22,546 nt of DNA from Plantago elongata (GCA_036897095.1 JAYMSP010002773.1:1-22546), one strand, 5' to 3'. Positions 1 through 10,029 are shown, counted from the stretch's first letter. The notes: generated from the letters alone by a model not told the origin. A program made the numbers and translations.

Positions 1-939
1 TTAGTAATTCCCTCGCCCATGACATCCATTGATGAGTTACCGGAACTGACATTCTTAGCCAACTTCTTGGCCTTGTTACGACCAATGGGCCGTTTGATAC
101 TTGCCGCACTTTCATAACCCTGGTTTCGCTTACTTCCACTACTCCCACCTGCTGATTCCATTGGTTGATCATCTACATCAACATCGTCACCCTCAAACTC
201 AGCCTCCCCAGGTGGTACCCACTTCTTCATGGTTTCCTCCAAGTTCTCCCACTCTGGATATGATTTCGTGGCATCCCATTGTTTGAACGTTGTAAATGAA
301 GTGTGGTGCTTTGATTTCTCTCTGTATATTTCTTGGGCAGTGTCTCTCACATCGGACTCATTGTTGCCACTCCGATTGCTGACCATGACTGTAGCATGCT
401 CCACACAAATCAACTACTGATTTATGTCATCTCTTAGCCGCCCCCATCTTCCACGAAGTGAATCATGAGAATGGAATTTATCCATCCTGGTCATCATTCA
501 TATCCTCTTGATATCCTCATACTTCTTCGCAACGAGACGGAATAATTTAAAGTACTTTTGATTCGTTCCAACACTAGCATTTTGACTTACTTCCATGTAG
601 GCTGAGATGAGAGCCAAATCCTCACTCTCGTTGTATGGGTTGTTGTGTTGATTGCCGCTCCTCCGGTGGCTTTCGCTTTCCCATGCCTTCGGATCGTTTG
701 TTTTTCCGGCTGCGTTTCAAGAACAACCTCCTCTTCCAGTGTTTGTGAAAATATTGGTGTTTGGGAGGATGGAGATTGGTAATTTTGAGTGTAGGGATCT
801 TGGTAGGAGCTTTGGACCAAATATCAAACGTGACTCGGTTGGGGTTGGGGAAGAAGTGTTTTCGACGTGAGCTTGCATGTACTCATGGTATTTGTTCAGG
901 TTTGTTGATTTTCAACCACTAAAAATACTCCGCGTCCAT
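1..939 (-). pseudogene. Decayed Harbinger ORF1 (Myb/SANT-like, NAM-associated C-terminal type)
   Basis: Minus-strand reading from an ATG at 937-939 gives MDAEYF followed at once by a TAG stop. The reading then shifts frame to a Q/S/P-rich stretch (about 587-820) and shifts again to NPYNESEDLALISAYMEVS, the trihelix/Myb-like core. An in-frame TGA follows near 505, then MDKFHSHDSLRGRWGRL, an in-frame TAG at 414-416, and a tail with FKQWDATKSYPEWE and lysine-rich SIKRPIGRNKAKKLAK. This domain order matches plant proteins often labelled 'glutathione S-transferase T3-like', which are ORF1 partners of PIF/Harbinger transposases and bind DNA. At least two stops and two frame breaks show it is dead. 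The segment continues past base 1. Confidence 0.65.
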
Positions 940-1199
940 CTCGCTGAAAAAGAAAGTGGAAAGGATGTTTTGAGGGGAAGAGAGTTTTTTAAATTTAATT
1001 AAGAGAGAAAGACAAGTTGGAGATGGAATGATCCGAAAAATATCAAGATTGATCTTATTTTATAAATCTCGAAAAAACATAGCCGTTGGTGATTTTTATT
1101 TATTTTTTTATTTCGTATTTTCGAAGATATTATCGTTTTAAAACGAATACAATTTGAAAATTAAAAGAAAAAAAGAAAAATGCCCAGCACACAACAAGT

Positions 1200-1218
1200 G
1201 GCAGCATCCGCTGCTGCC
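1200..1218. repeat. Perfect palindrome in the Harbinger subterminal region
   Basis: GGCAGCA and TGCTGCC form 7-bp arms around a 5-nt loop. It lies within the GC-rich last 100 bases of the element, where transposase-related binding sites are often found. That role is an inference. Confidence 0.6.
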
Positions 1219-1297
1219 AAGCGCGTTACGAGATTGATGGAGAAGTCGCGGCGCATCGTGTTCCACCACACGGACGCCCCGTTGAAGACAGGCCTTA

Positions 1298-1970
1298 AAT
1301 GGTCAATTGAGTCCATGTACCTTTCTAATTTTAATCTAAGTACTCCAATCTCCTCAGTTTCTTTTAATGTATTCTACCCTGACTTTAAACAGTAATAAAT
1401 TTTTACAGTGAATTACTCTAAAAGTATTATGCATGGTAAACAATTACAAAATTAACTATATGATGAAAATTTAAATTAATAATGTTCGTAATATATATTT
1501 TATAAAGTAATATTATTACATAGTATTTAAAAAATAATTCATTGTTGAACTTAATTAATTATAATTTATTAATTTACATACTATTATACGTGAATTCGTA
1601 TAGCAGAAGAAGAATACGTTCTCTGCATGTATTGATCCTTTGGGTGGCCGGTACGTTTGCAAATACTCATGGTTGACCAATTACTAATAAATCTACAAAC
1701 TAATATGTGACTATAGTATGACAATTGGGACTTGGGAGTACTACAAGTTGTAATTTAATTATGAAATTCTAGATTATGAAGCAAGATAATGTGGATGCAT
1801 GAATGGATTGGGCAAGTTTTTCTATGGCTAATGGGCTTAGCAATTAATGAATGTCTCTAATTAGAGATAAATTCATAAAAGTTGTACCCCTACAAGCCAA
1901 ACTCATTGGAATATGACACCTAACCTAACCCCATGAAACTTGAACCCATGTAATCCATACTCAAACTCTC
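1298..1970. other. Intergenic and upstream region of the pectin methylesterase gene
   Basis: AT-rich sequence between the transposon end and the gene's TATA box. I see no ORF, RNA gene or repeat structure. The distal promoter must lie here, because the transposon end is about 680 bp upstream of the TATA box. Confidence 0.5.
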
Positions 1971-1979
1971 CTATAAGTA
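1971..1979 (+). promoter_or_regulatory. Probable TATA box of the pectin methylesterase gene
   Basis: CTATAAGTA lies about 120 bp upstream of the start codon. This fits transcription starting near 2000-2010 and a 5' leader of about 90 nt. The leader is rich in CA/CAA and has no ATG between about 2005 and 2098, as is common for well-translated plant mRNAs. Confidence 0.6.
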
Positions 1980-2097
1980 CCCTAACAACTTAGTGTAATC
2001 TTCAATCATCACACAATTACCAAGACACTTAGACAAGTAAGCACTACAATACAGTCTCCTTTGCCAAACAATTCAATACTCTCCTTACCTCAACAAC

Positions 2098-4395
2098 ATG
2101 GGAACCAAAAAGTGCATTATCCTGATCTTGTTCTTGACATCAGTTTACAGTACATGTGCTGCTGGAACTGATATTGATTATGAGCAAGAGATGAGAACCC
2201 AATGTGGGCACACCATGTACCCAACCTTGTGTGTCCAAACCTTGGCAGGAAATCAATACCCTCGAGATTTCTTGTCTGCCCTTGTTAACATGACTATATC
2301 TCAGAACAACCTTCCCAAGTCAAACTTTCAAGTCCTCAGCTCCCATTTTATCTCCCCCGAGGCCCAACTTGCCCGAGCCGACATAGGTATAGCGTTTTTT
2401 TTTATGACTATTTGAAATTTATGGTCGTACGTGTTCCATGCAACTTATGTGAAACTATTTAAAACGTGCATGACAAGACAGTTCCGTGTAAAAGAACATT
2501 TATAAAATAAAGATACGCATATATATACCATAGTTTCTTTTTATCCATCCAGGCACCATAAAATTACCTATCTATGTTTTAGCTAGTCATGTTTTTTCTA
2601 AGTCTAACATTTTATATGTATCATATAATTAGATTACTGCAACGAGCTTATTGAAATGTCGTCGAAAAGGCTCAACCAGGCATCAGACGCACTTCATAAA
2701 TCCCCCAAGGATCATAAGGTGGATATCCAAACATGGCTTAGTGCCGTGATTACGTTCCAAGAGACATGCAAGGACACAATTGAGGGCCATAAGTTGTCAA
2801 ATTCCTTTGTAGACGAAATTTACAACAAAATGGACCATCTTTCACAACTCACAAGCAATTCTCTAGCCCTAGCTAACCGAATATTTGAAACACCCATGGT
2901 GAAAACCACAAAAAATCGTCGCCTTCTTCAGACCTCACAAGCCGAAATTTTTCCTAGTTGGGTATCTGCCCATGACAGGAAATTGCTTCAAGGTGGTGTA
3001 GTTAAGGCTAATGTTGTTGTCGCAAAAGATGGTAGTGGAGACTATACCACAGTTTCTGCTGCCATCTCTGCTGCAACAGGTGGCAGGTTCGTCATATATG
3101 TTAAGTCTGGAACATACAATGAGAAAATTAACACTGCTAAGGATGGTATTACATTAATTGGCGATGGAAAATATTCTACGATCATCACATCGAATGGTAA
3201 TGTTGCCAAAGGCTCCTCCCTTAGAGGCTCCGCGACATTTAGTAAGTTACCTAACTCTTTCCTCACCTTTGATCTATCATTTGTGTCACCTAGTGTCTAT
3301 TTTGTGACAAAATATAAAATCTAATAAGTTATAATTAAGTTAAACGAAAAGTGTCAAAATAAGTTTGAACCAAACATTTGAGACAAAATCGTGCACATTA
3401 AAATTTAAAAATTATCTGTGCGCACGTATGAAGCATTCAATTATAAGTACAACTTGTTCTTTTTAAAAGTTTCTTTGGACCTGGCTTTTATGTCACCAAA
3501 ATTCTCTCGACTACAGTCCATGTGAATCAGCCTTACAAAACATAACAAACACAAAATTCGACACAATTATATTGTCAGTATACTATTGTTGTGATAATAT
3601 CTCAGAAATATTTGAACCGAACTCTTTAATAATTGTACTACTTATGAAATTAAAATTATTGTATATCTTTAAACTATTATGCTAAACAATCTATGCTTTA
3701 TTATTTCAGCTGTTACCGGGGATGGATTCATCGCACGAGACATCGGCTTCGAAAACACTGCCGGTCCTAACGGGGCACAAGCTGTAGCATTGACCGTCTC
3801 GTCTGACCATTCTGTTCTATTTAGATGCAGCTTAGCAGGGTACCAGGACACGCTCTATGCGCACTCCCTTCGTCAATTTTATCGTGAATGTGACATTTAC
3901 GGCACAGTTGACTTTATCTTCGGCAATGCTGCCGCAGTTTTCCAAAGTTGTAGTCTAATCCTGCGCCAACCACGAAGTGGTGGCGCATTCGATGTGATTT
4001 TAGCAAATGGTCGTTCCGACCCGGGGCAGAACACTGGTTTCAGTGTCCAAAATTGTAAAATCACTGTCGGGGCGAGTTTCTCACAAAGCGCGTATTTGGG
4101 CCGGCCCTGGAAGGCCTATTCGAGAGCTGTTGTCATGCAGACTAACATCCCTGCAAAAATATCGGCCCGTGGGTGGGTCGAGTGGGACGGGGCCAGCAGC
4201 TCGACTTATAAGACTTTGTACTTCGCGGAGTATCAGAATTTGGGCCCTGGGGCTGCGACTTCTGGGAGGGTAAACTGGGGTGGAGTTCACGCTCTTGCGT
4301 CGCCTGAGGCCTCCAAGTTTACGGTTGCGAATTTCATCGGAGGGAATGCTTGGCTGCCTTCTACAGGGGTCACTTTCATCGCAGGACTTCAGTGA
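2098..4395 (+). CDS. Pectin methylesterase with N-terminal inhibitor domain (type I PMEI-PME), three exons
   Basis: The coding sequence is join(2098..2386, 2633..3241, 3710..4395): 1584 nt, 527 aa, with no internal stop. It de-esterifies cell-wall homogalacturonan (pectin methyl esters to carboxylates plus methanol) after secretion. Residues 1-22 form a signal peptide with hydrophobic core IILILFLTSV. Residues 25-180 form a PMEI domain with its four cysteines (C36, C45, C99, C142) and one N-glycosylation site (N64). Dibasic processing motifs RRLL (192-195) and RKLL (212-215) precede the catalytic domain (from about 221). Catalytic signatures are GTYNE (256-260), QAVAL (Q323), GYQDTL (Q345, D346), DFIFG (D367) and LGRPW (R431, W433), so the full catalytic set is present. 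The D346-D367 spacing of 21 equals that of the carrot enzyme. The protein ends in WLPSTGVTFIAGLQ, typical of the family. Start context CAACAACATGGG is favourable. It appears functional; the exact paralogue is not recognised. Confidence 0.95.
2387..2632 (+). other. Intron 1 of the pectin methylesterase gene
   Basis: The donor is GTATAG (2387) and the acceptor is ATTAG (ends 2632). It is a 246-bp phase-1 intron inside the PMEI domain. It joins ...ARADI to DYCNELI, restoring the third conserved PMEI cysteine (C99). This is the main support for the splice choice, because reading through gives IAFFFMTI and a stop. Confidence 0.85.
3242..3709 (+). other. Intron 2 of the pectin methylesterase gene
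   Basis: A canonical GTAAGT donor at 3242 and a TTATTTCAG acceptor ending at 3709 define a 468-bp phase-1 intron. It sits between GSATF and TVTGDGFIARD, the position where many plant PME genes carry an intron. Splicing preserves the frame and the expected domain sequence. Confidence 0.92.
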
Positions 4396-5604
4396 TTTTT
4401 GTAATAATAGAATTGTACAAACACCAATCTGCATCAAGTTTACATGTTTAATAATGAGCTGTTGGCATCCTAGATAGCTAGACTAGATTATGACATTAAT
4501 CTTCTGGTTTGTATTTGTGAAATATGTAATTACTATAGAAAGAGCTAGTATATGCATGTATAATTGTATATTTTGTGATGGATGAAAAATGATTGGTTCA
4601 AAGAATCAAAGATCAGAATGATTTTCTTCACTTTTGTATTAGAATGATATTTTTTTCCCTCAGTTTGGCACTTTATCTAATTATAATTTATGCTATAGTT
4701 CAATTTCACTCAATTCAATTAAGTTTAGTATATTTTAATTAAAAAGAATAAAATCTTATTTTCGAACGTAAAATAAAGTATAGAATAATAAAATGATTAG
4801 ATTCTTGTTTACAATTTAAAGTATATAAATTAGATGAGATTATGTCGGTGTGTCAAATATATTAGATCGATACTCTAACTCATGTTCAGATTGAGTAAGA
4901 AACATTCTTATAAGTTTTCGTTCTTTTTAATAAGATGAAATATTGTACTATGGTCGTAAATAAATTTATCATCGGATTAATGTGTATGAAAATGGAAGGA
5001 GCGATTTTATATAAGAATGGAGAATGGATATATTCTGAAACTGGGGCACTCGGCATATCAAAAGTGAATACGAAAGAAGAAAATTGAGATTAATAATTTA
5101 TAAATACAGGTCGTCGAGTTATAAAAGTCAAAAACAAAGTGTAACCGTCACTAAGTAATAAGTCACAAGTCATAACAAGGATCATTTTAAACGCTGCTAT
5201 CTAACCCATATCAATTGGGATGTACAATATCAATATGATCATCTAACCAATATACAACAGTTTTCTATCTGACTTAAATTTTTATTTGGTTGGTTGGACT
5301 GAGATTACCAATTTACCATAACAAAAACACGATTGGGTAATTTACACATATACACATAAAGTTTAACCAACTCGTTGTATCTGTAAAACCGTAAATGTTA
5401 AAATTTACTTTTTCCATACTTTAAATTTCTATGTGAGTTTCGCCCAGTCCAATAGATTTACTAGCGCAATGATAATATGTGACAATAAAATAAATAGTTT
5501 TACCCCATTATACAGGTTAAGCATTGTTAAATATGGTATAACATAATTCACTTTCTCGTCTTTCCCTCACCTTTTAAAGTACTTTAAACTTTATCAATGT
5601 AGTA
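4396..5604. other. 3' flank and AT-rich intergenic sequence
   Basis: This holds the PME 3' UTR (TAATAA and AATAATGA-like sequences near 4405-4455 could serve polyadenylation) and then AT-rich spacer. I see no ORF with recognisable content. The only structure noted is a short dispersed repeat near 4700-4795, listed separately. Confidence 0.5.
4700..4795. repeat. Dispersed repeat, copy 1 (related to 13640-13735)
   Basis: The block begins CAATTTCACTCAATTCAATT. It goes on through TTTTAATTAAAAAGAATAAA and ATCTTATTTTCGAACG to a TATAGA...AAAATG end. The same order of words recurs at 13640-13735. It may be a remnant of an AT-rich MITE that begins with the CAATTCAATT-type repeat also seen near 18080. 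Confidence 0.4.
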
Positions 5605-5667
5605 CTTCCTTAATCTCATGTTTAAAAGGAAATATAACATTTAATTTGATATGGGACGGAGTGGGGT
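5605..5667. mobile_element. Short Stowaway-like MITE remnant
   Basis: The left end CTTCCTTAATCTCAT follows TA. The right end ATGGGACGGAGTGGGG precedes TTA. Both ends resemble the Stowaway/Tc1-mariner terminal consensus (CTCCCTCCGTCCCAT and its complement), and the interior is only about 30 bp. It is probably an internally deleted copy. Confidence 0.5.
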
Positions 5668-5788
5668 TATTCCGTTAATTGTTAAGGTTAAAGTTTCTTC
5701 GGTATTTAAACAATATGATTATTACGAAGGATTTGACTTATACTTACCTCCAAAGGGATCGATATAGTGAAGTGAATACTCTACGGGC

Positions 5789-6025
5789 TGTAGAAACAGT
5801 AAATCTATGATGAACTTGTATTGAATGTGAAGAAGGGAATGAATATCCCAAAAGTTATATGATACAAAGTAATCTACTAGGCTATATATAGAAGAAAATA
5901 AACTAGTGACTAACTCTAACTAAAACCCGAAATAATTGTTATTTAAATTAACCGCCCCTCTCTCTGTTTTCTCTGTTTTCTGCTTCTTTGTTCTTCTCTT
6001 GCGACCCCCCCCCCCCCCCCTCACA
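5789..6025 (-). repeat. Possible 3' LTR of the minus-strand copia element
   Basis: On the minus strand this segment runs from TGTGAGGGG to TTTCTACA, so it has TG...CA ends. It contains a TATA box, CTATATATAGCC (5880-5891 region). A C/T-rich stretch follows the TATA box, as expected of U3-R-U5. The LTR boundaries are uncertain because no second LTR is available and the bases just upstream are not a normal polypurine tract. Confidence 0.35.
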
Positions 6026-6660
6026 GTGGGGGGGAGGGTAATAGGGACCCCTTCAAGATGTGCGTGAATGTTAATGAGACACATCTTGGAACTGAATGAT
6101 CGTAGCAAGTCCAAGGGCATTGGTTTCGTCAAGAGACCAACAACGTTCTAAGTAGTGGGAATTTGAATTATCTTTATGATTCCTGCTTGTAACTTTTCAA
6201 GACTGAAATGATAATCAATCTGGATATGCTTCGTCTTCTCGTGAAACACAGGGTTTTAAGCAATACATAGCGCACTACGAGAATCTGTATAGATAGATGC
6301 TGATGTAGAATGAGGGAAGCCCAAGTCTTTGAGAAGAAATATCAACCATTGAACCTCACATGTTGTAAATGCAAGCGCCCGATATCCGCATCAGCAGAGG
6401 ATCGACTCACAGTTGGTTGTTTCTTTGACTTCCAAGAGATCAAAGATTCACCAAGATAAATTGCATAACCTGTCACACTCCTCTTAGTTTCTGGGCAACG
6501 GGTCCAATCACTATCACAATAAGCAGTGAGCTGCAAATTGTGTTTAGCTGAGAGCAATACACCTTGTCCAACATTGCCCTTTAAATACCAGAATATCCGG
6601 TGTGCAGCTGCCAAGTGAGACTGAGTAGGGTGAGCCATGTATTGACTCAATGTCTGGAGA
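5920..6660 (-). pseudogene. Copia RNase H domain and C-terminal tail (broken)
   Basis: Minus-strand reading shows LSQYMAHPTQSHLAAAHRIF, then YCDSDWTRCPETKRSVTGY (RNase H core with catalytic aspartates) and SWKSKKQPTVSRSSADAD. After further frame breaks comes the tail LLTKPMPLDLLRSFSSKM. That tail corresponds to the usual 'FTKPL...F...KLG' end of copia polyproteins. It degrades RNA in RNA/DNA hybrids during reverse transcription. The frame is lost after SSADAD and again near 6130, so it is not functional. Confidence 0.8.
6005..6034. repeat. C16 homopolymer followed by G7, with a short inverted repeat
   Basis: Sixteen consecutive C (6005-6020) are followed by TCACAGT and then seven G (6028-6034). 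The C and G runs can pair across a CAC-A-GTG core. On the minus strand the 16-G run could form a G-quadruplex. It sits at the end of the copia coding region. Confidence 0.85.
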
Positions 6661-6662
6661 GA

Positions 6663-7560
6663 ATAAGCAATGTCTAGCTTGGTGATTGTGAGATAAATGA
6701 GTCTTCCAATTAATCATCTATACTGAGAACCATCTTCCAGAAGTGGACTGTTTGAAGTTGTAAATTTTTGTTTAACGTCCACTGGAGTGTCAATTGGCTT
6801 ACAATCCAAGTAACCTGTATCCTTGAGTATGTCCAGCGCATATTTACGTTGACATAGGAATATGCCATCTGGAGTACGTGCCACTTCGATCCCTAGCATA
6901 TACTTCAATACGCCAAGGTCTTTAATTGTGAATTGATCAATGAGATGCTTCTTGACTGCCATAATCGCCTGCTCATTGCTTCCGGCAAGAATGATATCAT
7001 CTACATAACAAACAAGAATGATATCATAAGTGTTGGTATGCAACGTAAAGAGAGATGTACCAGCTTCCAAATGTGTGAAACCATAGACAATAAGACAATG
7101 AGAAAGCTTGATGAACCACTAGCGCGAAGCCTGCTTCAACCCATATATGCTCTTGAGTAGTTTACAGACTCTAGTATCTCCAGGTGCTAAATAGCCAGGT
7201 GGAGGTGTCATGAACACTTCTTCATCAAGGTCACCATGTAAGAAGGCGTTGTTAATATCACACTGGTGTAGAAATCAATGTTTTTGTGCTGCAATAGCAA
7301 GAACAACTCTCACAGTTGTGACTTTGGCAACTGGAGAAAATGTGTGAAAATATCGATCCCTTCCTCCTGTGTGTAGCCCTTGGCAACCAAACGAGCTTTG
7401 TAACACTCAATAGAACCATCAGCTTTGTGTTTGATCTTATATACCCACTTGGAGCCTATGCAATGTTTATCAGGAGGTAAGCTTACCAAACACCAAGTGT
7501 TTGTCTGCTCCAAGGCTTTAAGTTCGCATTCATTGCTTGCTGCCAATTATTAATTTTAAA
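6663..7560 (-). pseudogene. Copia reverse transcriptase domain (RVT_2), broken
   Basis: The minus strand encodes ELKALEQTNTW, then GSKWVYKIKHKADGSIECYK, then KARLVAKGYTQEEGIDIF. A frame break near 7315-7340 follows, then KVTTVRVVLAIAAQKH, a stop, and [17 protein letters not shown] (first catalytic aspartate). YGLKQASR is followed by a second stop, then the active site CYVDDIILAG and LGIEVARTPDGIFLCQRKYA. A third stop occurs in QYR-stop-LIGRL. The catalytic YVDD is intact but the ORF has at least three stops and a frameshift. Confidence 0.88.
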
Positions 7561-7639
7561 AACCTGCTTATAAGTCTTAGGTTCCACATAATGAGTTATA
7601 GCAGTTGTAAAAACATAATGATCAACATACAAATTGGTT

Positions 7640-7840
7640 TCATATAAAAAAATTAGAAATAGGATATCTAACAGAACAAGCCACCAAAGCTTTAGAATGA
7701 TTTAGAGAAGAAGGGAGATGAACATTATCAGTGAGATGAGAAGGTGTGGATTTAATCCTATATGATCTTCTTACTACAAAAGAAGAATCAAATGGATAAT
7801 CAACGTCTTGTTTGTGATCTTCCTGAGCATCAACCATTGA
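7640..7840 (-). pseudogene. Copia integrase/RT linker
   Basis: The minus strand gives a low-complexity acidic stretch and then VRRSYRIKSTPSHLTDNV, equivalent to the 'RRSxRxxxPPxxLxDY' segment that joins copia integrase to reverse transcriptase. It overlaps the tail of the integrase frame by a shift, so the polyprotein frame is broken here. Confidence 0.65.
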
Positions 7841-8830
7841 GAAGACATGTTCATTAACTGCAGGTGGTGAAGTAATGGTAGTGGACTCAAATTCATCAAT
7901 GGACTTGGTTGAATATCAGTCTTATCCTCTGAATCACTAAAAACATCAGTATGAACTGGAACATGTGTGTTAGTATCAGAAGTAGAAAGCAAAGTGTCAT
8001 TGTGAAAGGAATACAAAGGAGATTGAGTAGGATCAATGCATTGGGATTGGATATCCAACTTGGTAGAGTTGTGAAAAGGGAAGATATCTTCATAAAAATG
8101 CACATTTCTTGAAACAATGATTTTCTTTGTAAAATTTAAAAGAGTATAACCTTTAATACCAAATGGATATCCAATGAATACACATTGATCAGCTCTAGAA
8201 GAAAACTTATTTTGGTGAACCTTCACAGTGTTGCTGTAGCACAAACAACCAAAAATCCTCATGTGATCATAAGTGGCAGGCTTGCCATGTAATAGCTCAA
8301 AGGGTGTTTTATTACCCAAATTGACAGATGGTAAGCGATTAATGATATGAGTTGCAGTTAAAACACAAGCACTCCAATAAGATAAAAGGATATTAGATTG
8401 AAAAAGTAGAGCTCTAGCAATCTGTAAGAGGTGCTGGTGCTTTCTCTCCACCACTCCATTTTGTTGAGGGGTGTAAATGCAAGAAACCTAGTGAAGAATC
8501 CCTAGTCTATGGTAAAATCTCTCATGACAAATTCTAAACCATTGTTTGATCTGATGCATTTTATCTTCTTATTAAATTGAATGAGTGCAAAATCACAAAA
8601 ATTTGTCAAATGGATTGCCACTTCAGTTTTGGATGTCATCATAAAGAGCCAAGTACATCTGCTATAGTCATCAACTATAGTGAGAATGTACTTGTAGACT
8701 TCAACAGTGGGGATGGCATAGGGACCCCGAATATCACAATGTAGTAAGTAAAATATAGCAACAGGAGAGGAAATACTGACAGGAAAAGATTTTCTCTTTT
8801 TTTTGCAAAATGACAAACAGAACAATGTGA
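7774..8830 (-). pseudogene. Copia integrase core (rve), frameshifted, second catalytic Asp replaced
   Basis: Reading minus: HCSVCHFAKK (zinc-finger cysteines), a frame change across an A-run near 8797-8804, then LHCDIRGPYAIPTVEVYKY (first catalytic Asp), IVDDYSRCTWLF, and KCIRSNNGLEF. The family sequence at the last motif is RSDNG, so the second catalytic Asp has become Asn. Another stop and a 1-nt shift occur at 8455-8505. Then come [20 protein letters not shown] (catalytic Glu) and [20 protein letters not shown], followed by RIFGCLCY. This enzyme would insert the cDNA; this copy cannot. Confidence 0.85.
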
Positions 8831-8837
8831 AATAGGT

Positions 8838-9368
8838 TTACAATGTGAATTCCAGACTAGGAATAAGAGATATACATTTGAAAGGGGCATGTCCTAGTCT
8901 AGAATGCCAAACATTTACATTATAAATCACATAATTAGAGACATGATTTGCAGAATGTTGAATAAAAGAAAAGAAAGGTTCACTAGCAGCACTATTAGCA
9001 AGTTGTAGATAATACAGTCCATGTTCTTGTTTAGCATGACCAATCTCTTTGTATGAGATGTTTTCCTGCAAAACAAACTTGTCAGTATTAAACAATAAGC
9101 ATCTATCAACACTGAAAATAACATGACATAAAGATCTCTTAGTTAAACTGCTAATAGAGAGAAATTTATAGGTGAAATTTGACACATAGAGAACATCTTT
9201 CAAAATGAAATCATCAGAAAATTGAATATTCCCTGCATAAGTAGCTATGGTAGACTGATTGTTAGGCAAGTTAATGGTAACATGCACTACTCTAGAATCA
9301 GAAGTAAAAAGGCTCATATCACAGGTCATGTGATCAGTGGCGCATGTGTCAACTATCCAAGTATTCAC
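8838..9368 (-). pseudogene. Copia aspartic protease and GAG-pre-integrase domains
   Basis: The minus-strand frame begins at NTWIVDTCATDHMTCDMSLF. Copia proteases have D(S/T)GATDHM here, so the active-site glycine is replaced by cysteine. Then follow FILKDVLYVSNFTYKFLSIS (typical 'L.dVLyvP.l..NLlS') and KEIGHAKQEHGLYYLQ. VWHSRLGHAPFKCIS supplies the histidines of the integrase zinc finger. The start at 9368 is only the first available Met in a polyprotein fragment. The protease would process Gag-Pol. Confidence 0.85.
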
Positions 9369-9499
9369 AGACTTTGTTTAAAAGCTGTAAAGAATCATCT
9401 AATGCCATGCAAACCTGAGGCCTTTATCTCAGAAGGATCAGCAGGCAAGGTGGAAATAGCAACATTAGCAGAATGTGGTGACGTAGATGCTTGGTGTTG

Positions 9500-10025
9500 C
9501 TAGCTATGCTTCTGAAAAGCTAGAAATTGGTTGAATTGCTGAAGTATAACCGGATCAACCAATGTATTGGCACTATCATCAGTGAGATCATCATCTATCA
9601 GTGTTGTCACAACATTAACAGATCTCCTAGCATTGTTATATCTATTGTTGTTCCTCCAGCCAGGAGGGTAGCCAATAAGTTGGAAACAAAGGTCTGCAGT
9701 GTGATTGATCATCTGACAATGGGAACACTTCTTCTTGCTCTTTTCTTTCTGATTGCCCTGAAATTTGCCTGAACCACCATTCCTCATTGATGGTGGCTTG
9801 TAAGAACCATTAGCTTTAACCAACATGGTTGCAGTGTCCATGGGATTCGCCAGAACAAGTTGGCACAAAGACCTTTGAGACTCTTCTTGCAATAAGGTTG
9901 AATAAACCTGAGTGAGAGTGGATACATGATCTTGCATCAACAATTGACTCCAGAGATTAAGATACGATTCGTCTAAACCCACTAAAATTTCATGACAACA
10001 TCTCTTTGCTGTGTTGCGGAGACTT
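9500..10025 (-). pseudogene. Copia gag (C-terminal capsid plus CCHC zinc knuckle), N-terminus missing
   Basis: The minus strand reads LVGLDESYLNLWSQLLMQD, VYSTLLQEESQRSLC and then a basic region. The zinc knuckle CSHCQMINHTADLC matches CX2CX4HX4C. LCFQLIGYPPGWRNNNR and a Q/F-rich end with a stop at 9500-9502 follow. Normal copia gag has a further ~150 N-terminal residues, which are absent because similarity ends near 10025. It coats and packages the element's RNA. Confidence 0.85.
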
Positions 10026-10029
10026 TAGG

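Larger units (their letters stand above)
1..1294 (-). mobile_element. Terminal part of a PIF/Harbinger-like DNA transposon (runs out of the window on the left)
   Basis: The right end reads, on the minus strand, GGCCTGTCTTCAACGG and so on, beginning at 1294. It is bordered at 1295-1297 by TTA, the 3-bp target (TTA/TAA) favoured by PIF/Harbinger elements. Inside the end is a GC-rich subterminal block (about 1180-1294) with a perfect 7-bp-arm palindrome at 1200-1218. Next comes an AT-rich leader with a minus-strand TATA-like TTTATAAAA near 1058-1067, and then a decayed ORF1 reading leftwards. The left terminus and any transposase ORF lie outside the window, so the pairing of the inverted ends cannot be verified. 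The call is inferred from the ORF1 family, the GC-rich end and the TTA site. Confidence 0.6.
5789..10025 (-). mobile_element. Degenerate Ty1/copia retrotransposon, minus strand, 5' truncated
   Basis: Read on the minus strand, the order gag, protease, integrase, reverse transcriptase, RNase H is the copia order. All domains are recognisable but interrupted by stops and frameshifts. The gag N-terminus, primer-binding site and 5' LTR are missing: similarity ends near 10025, where sequence of a different kind begins. A probable 3' LTR lies at about 5789-6025. Several nonsense changes look like transitions (see findings), so this is an old, immobile copy. Confidence 0.88.

Noticed and set aside
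1180-1395. 71-aa open frame with an Ala/Arg-rich start
   Set aside because: It runs from the GC-rich Harbinger end straight across the TTA target site into AT-rich flank, so it is an accident of the transposon terminus.
4081-4437. 118-aa minus-strand open frame
   Set aside because: It is antisense to PME exon 3, is Arg/Ser/Pro-rich as expected of a shadow frame, and shows no family motif. The sense strand has full PME catalytic motifs.
5920-6132. 70-aa minus-strand frame as an independent gene
   Set aside because: Its first half is the C-terminal tail of copia RNase H. The second half is translation of a G-run and a purine-rich stretch.
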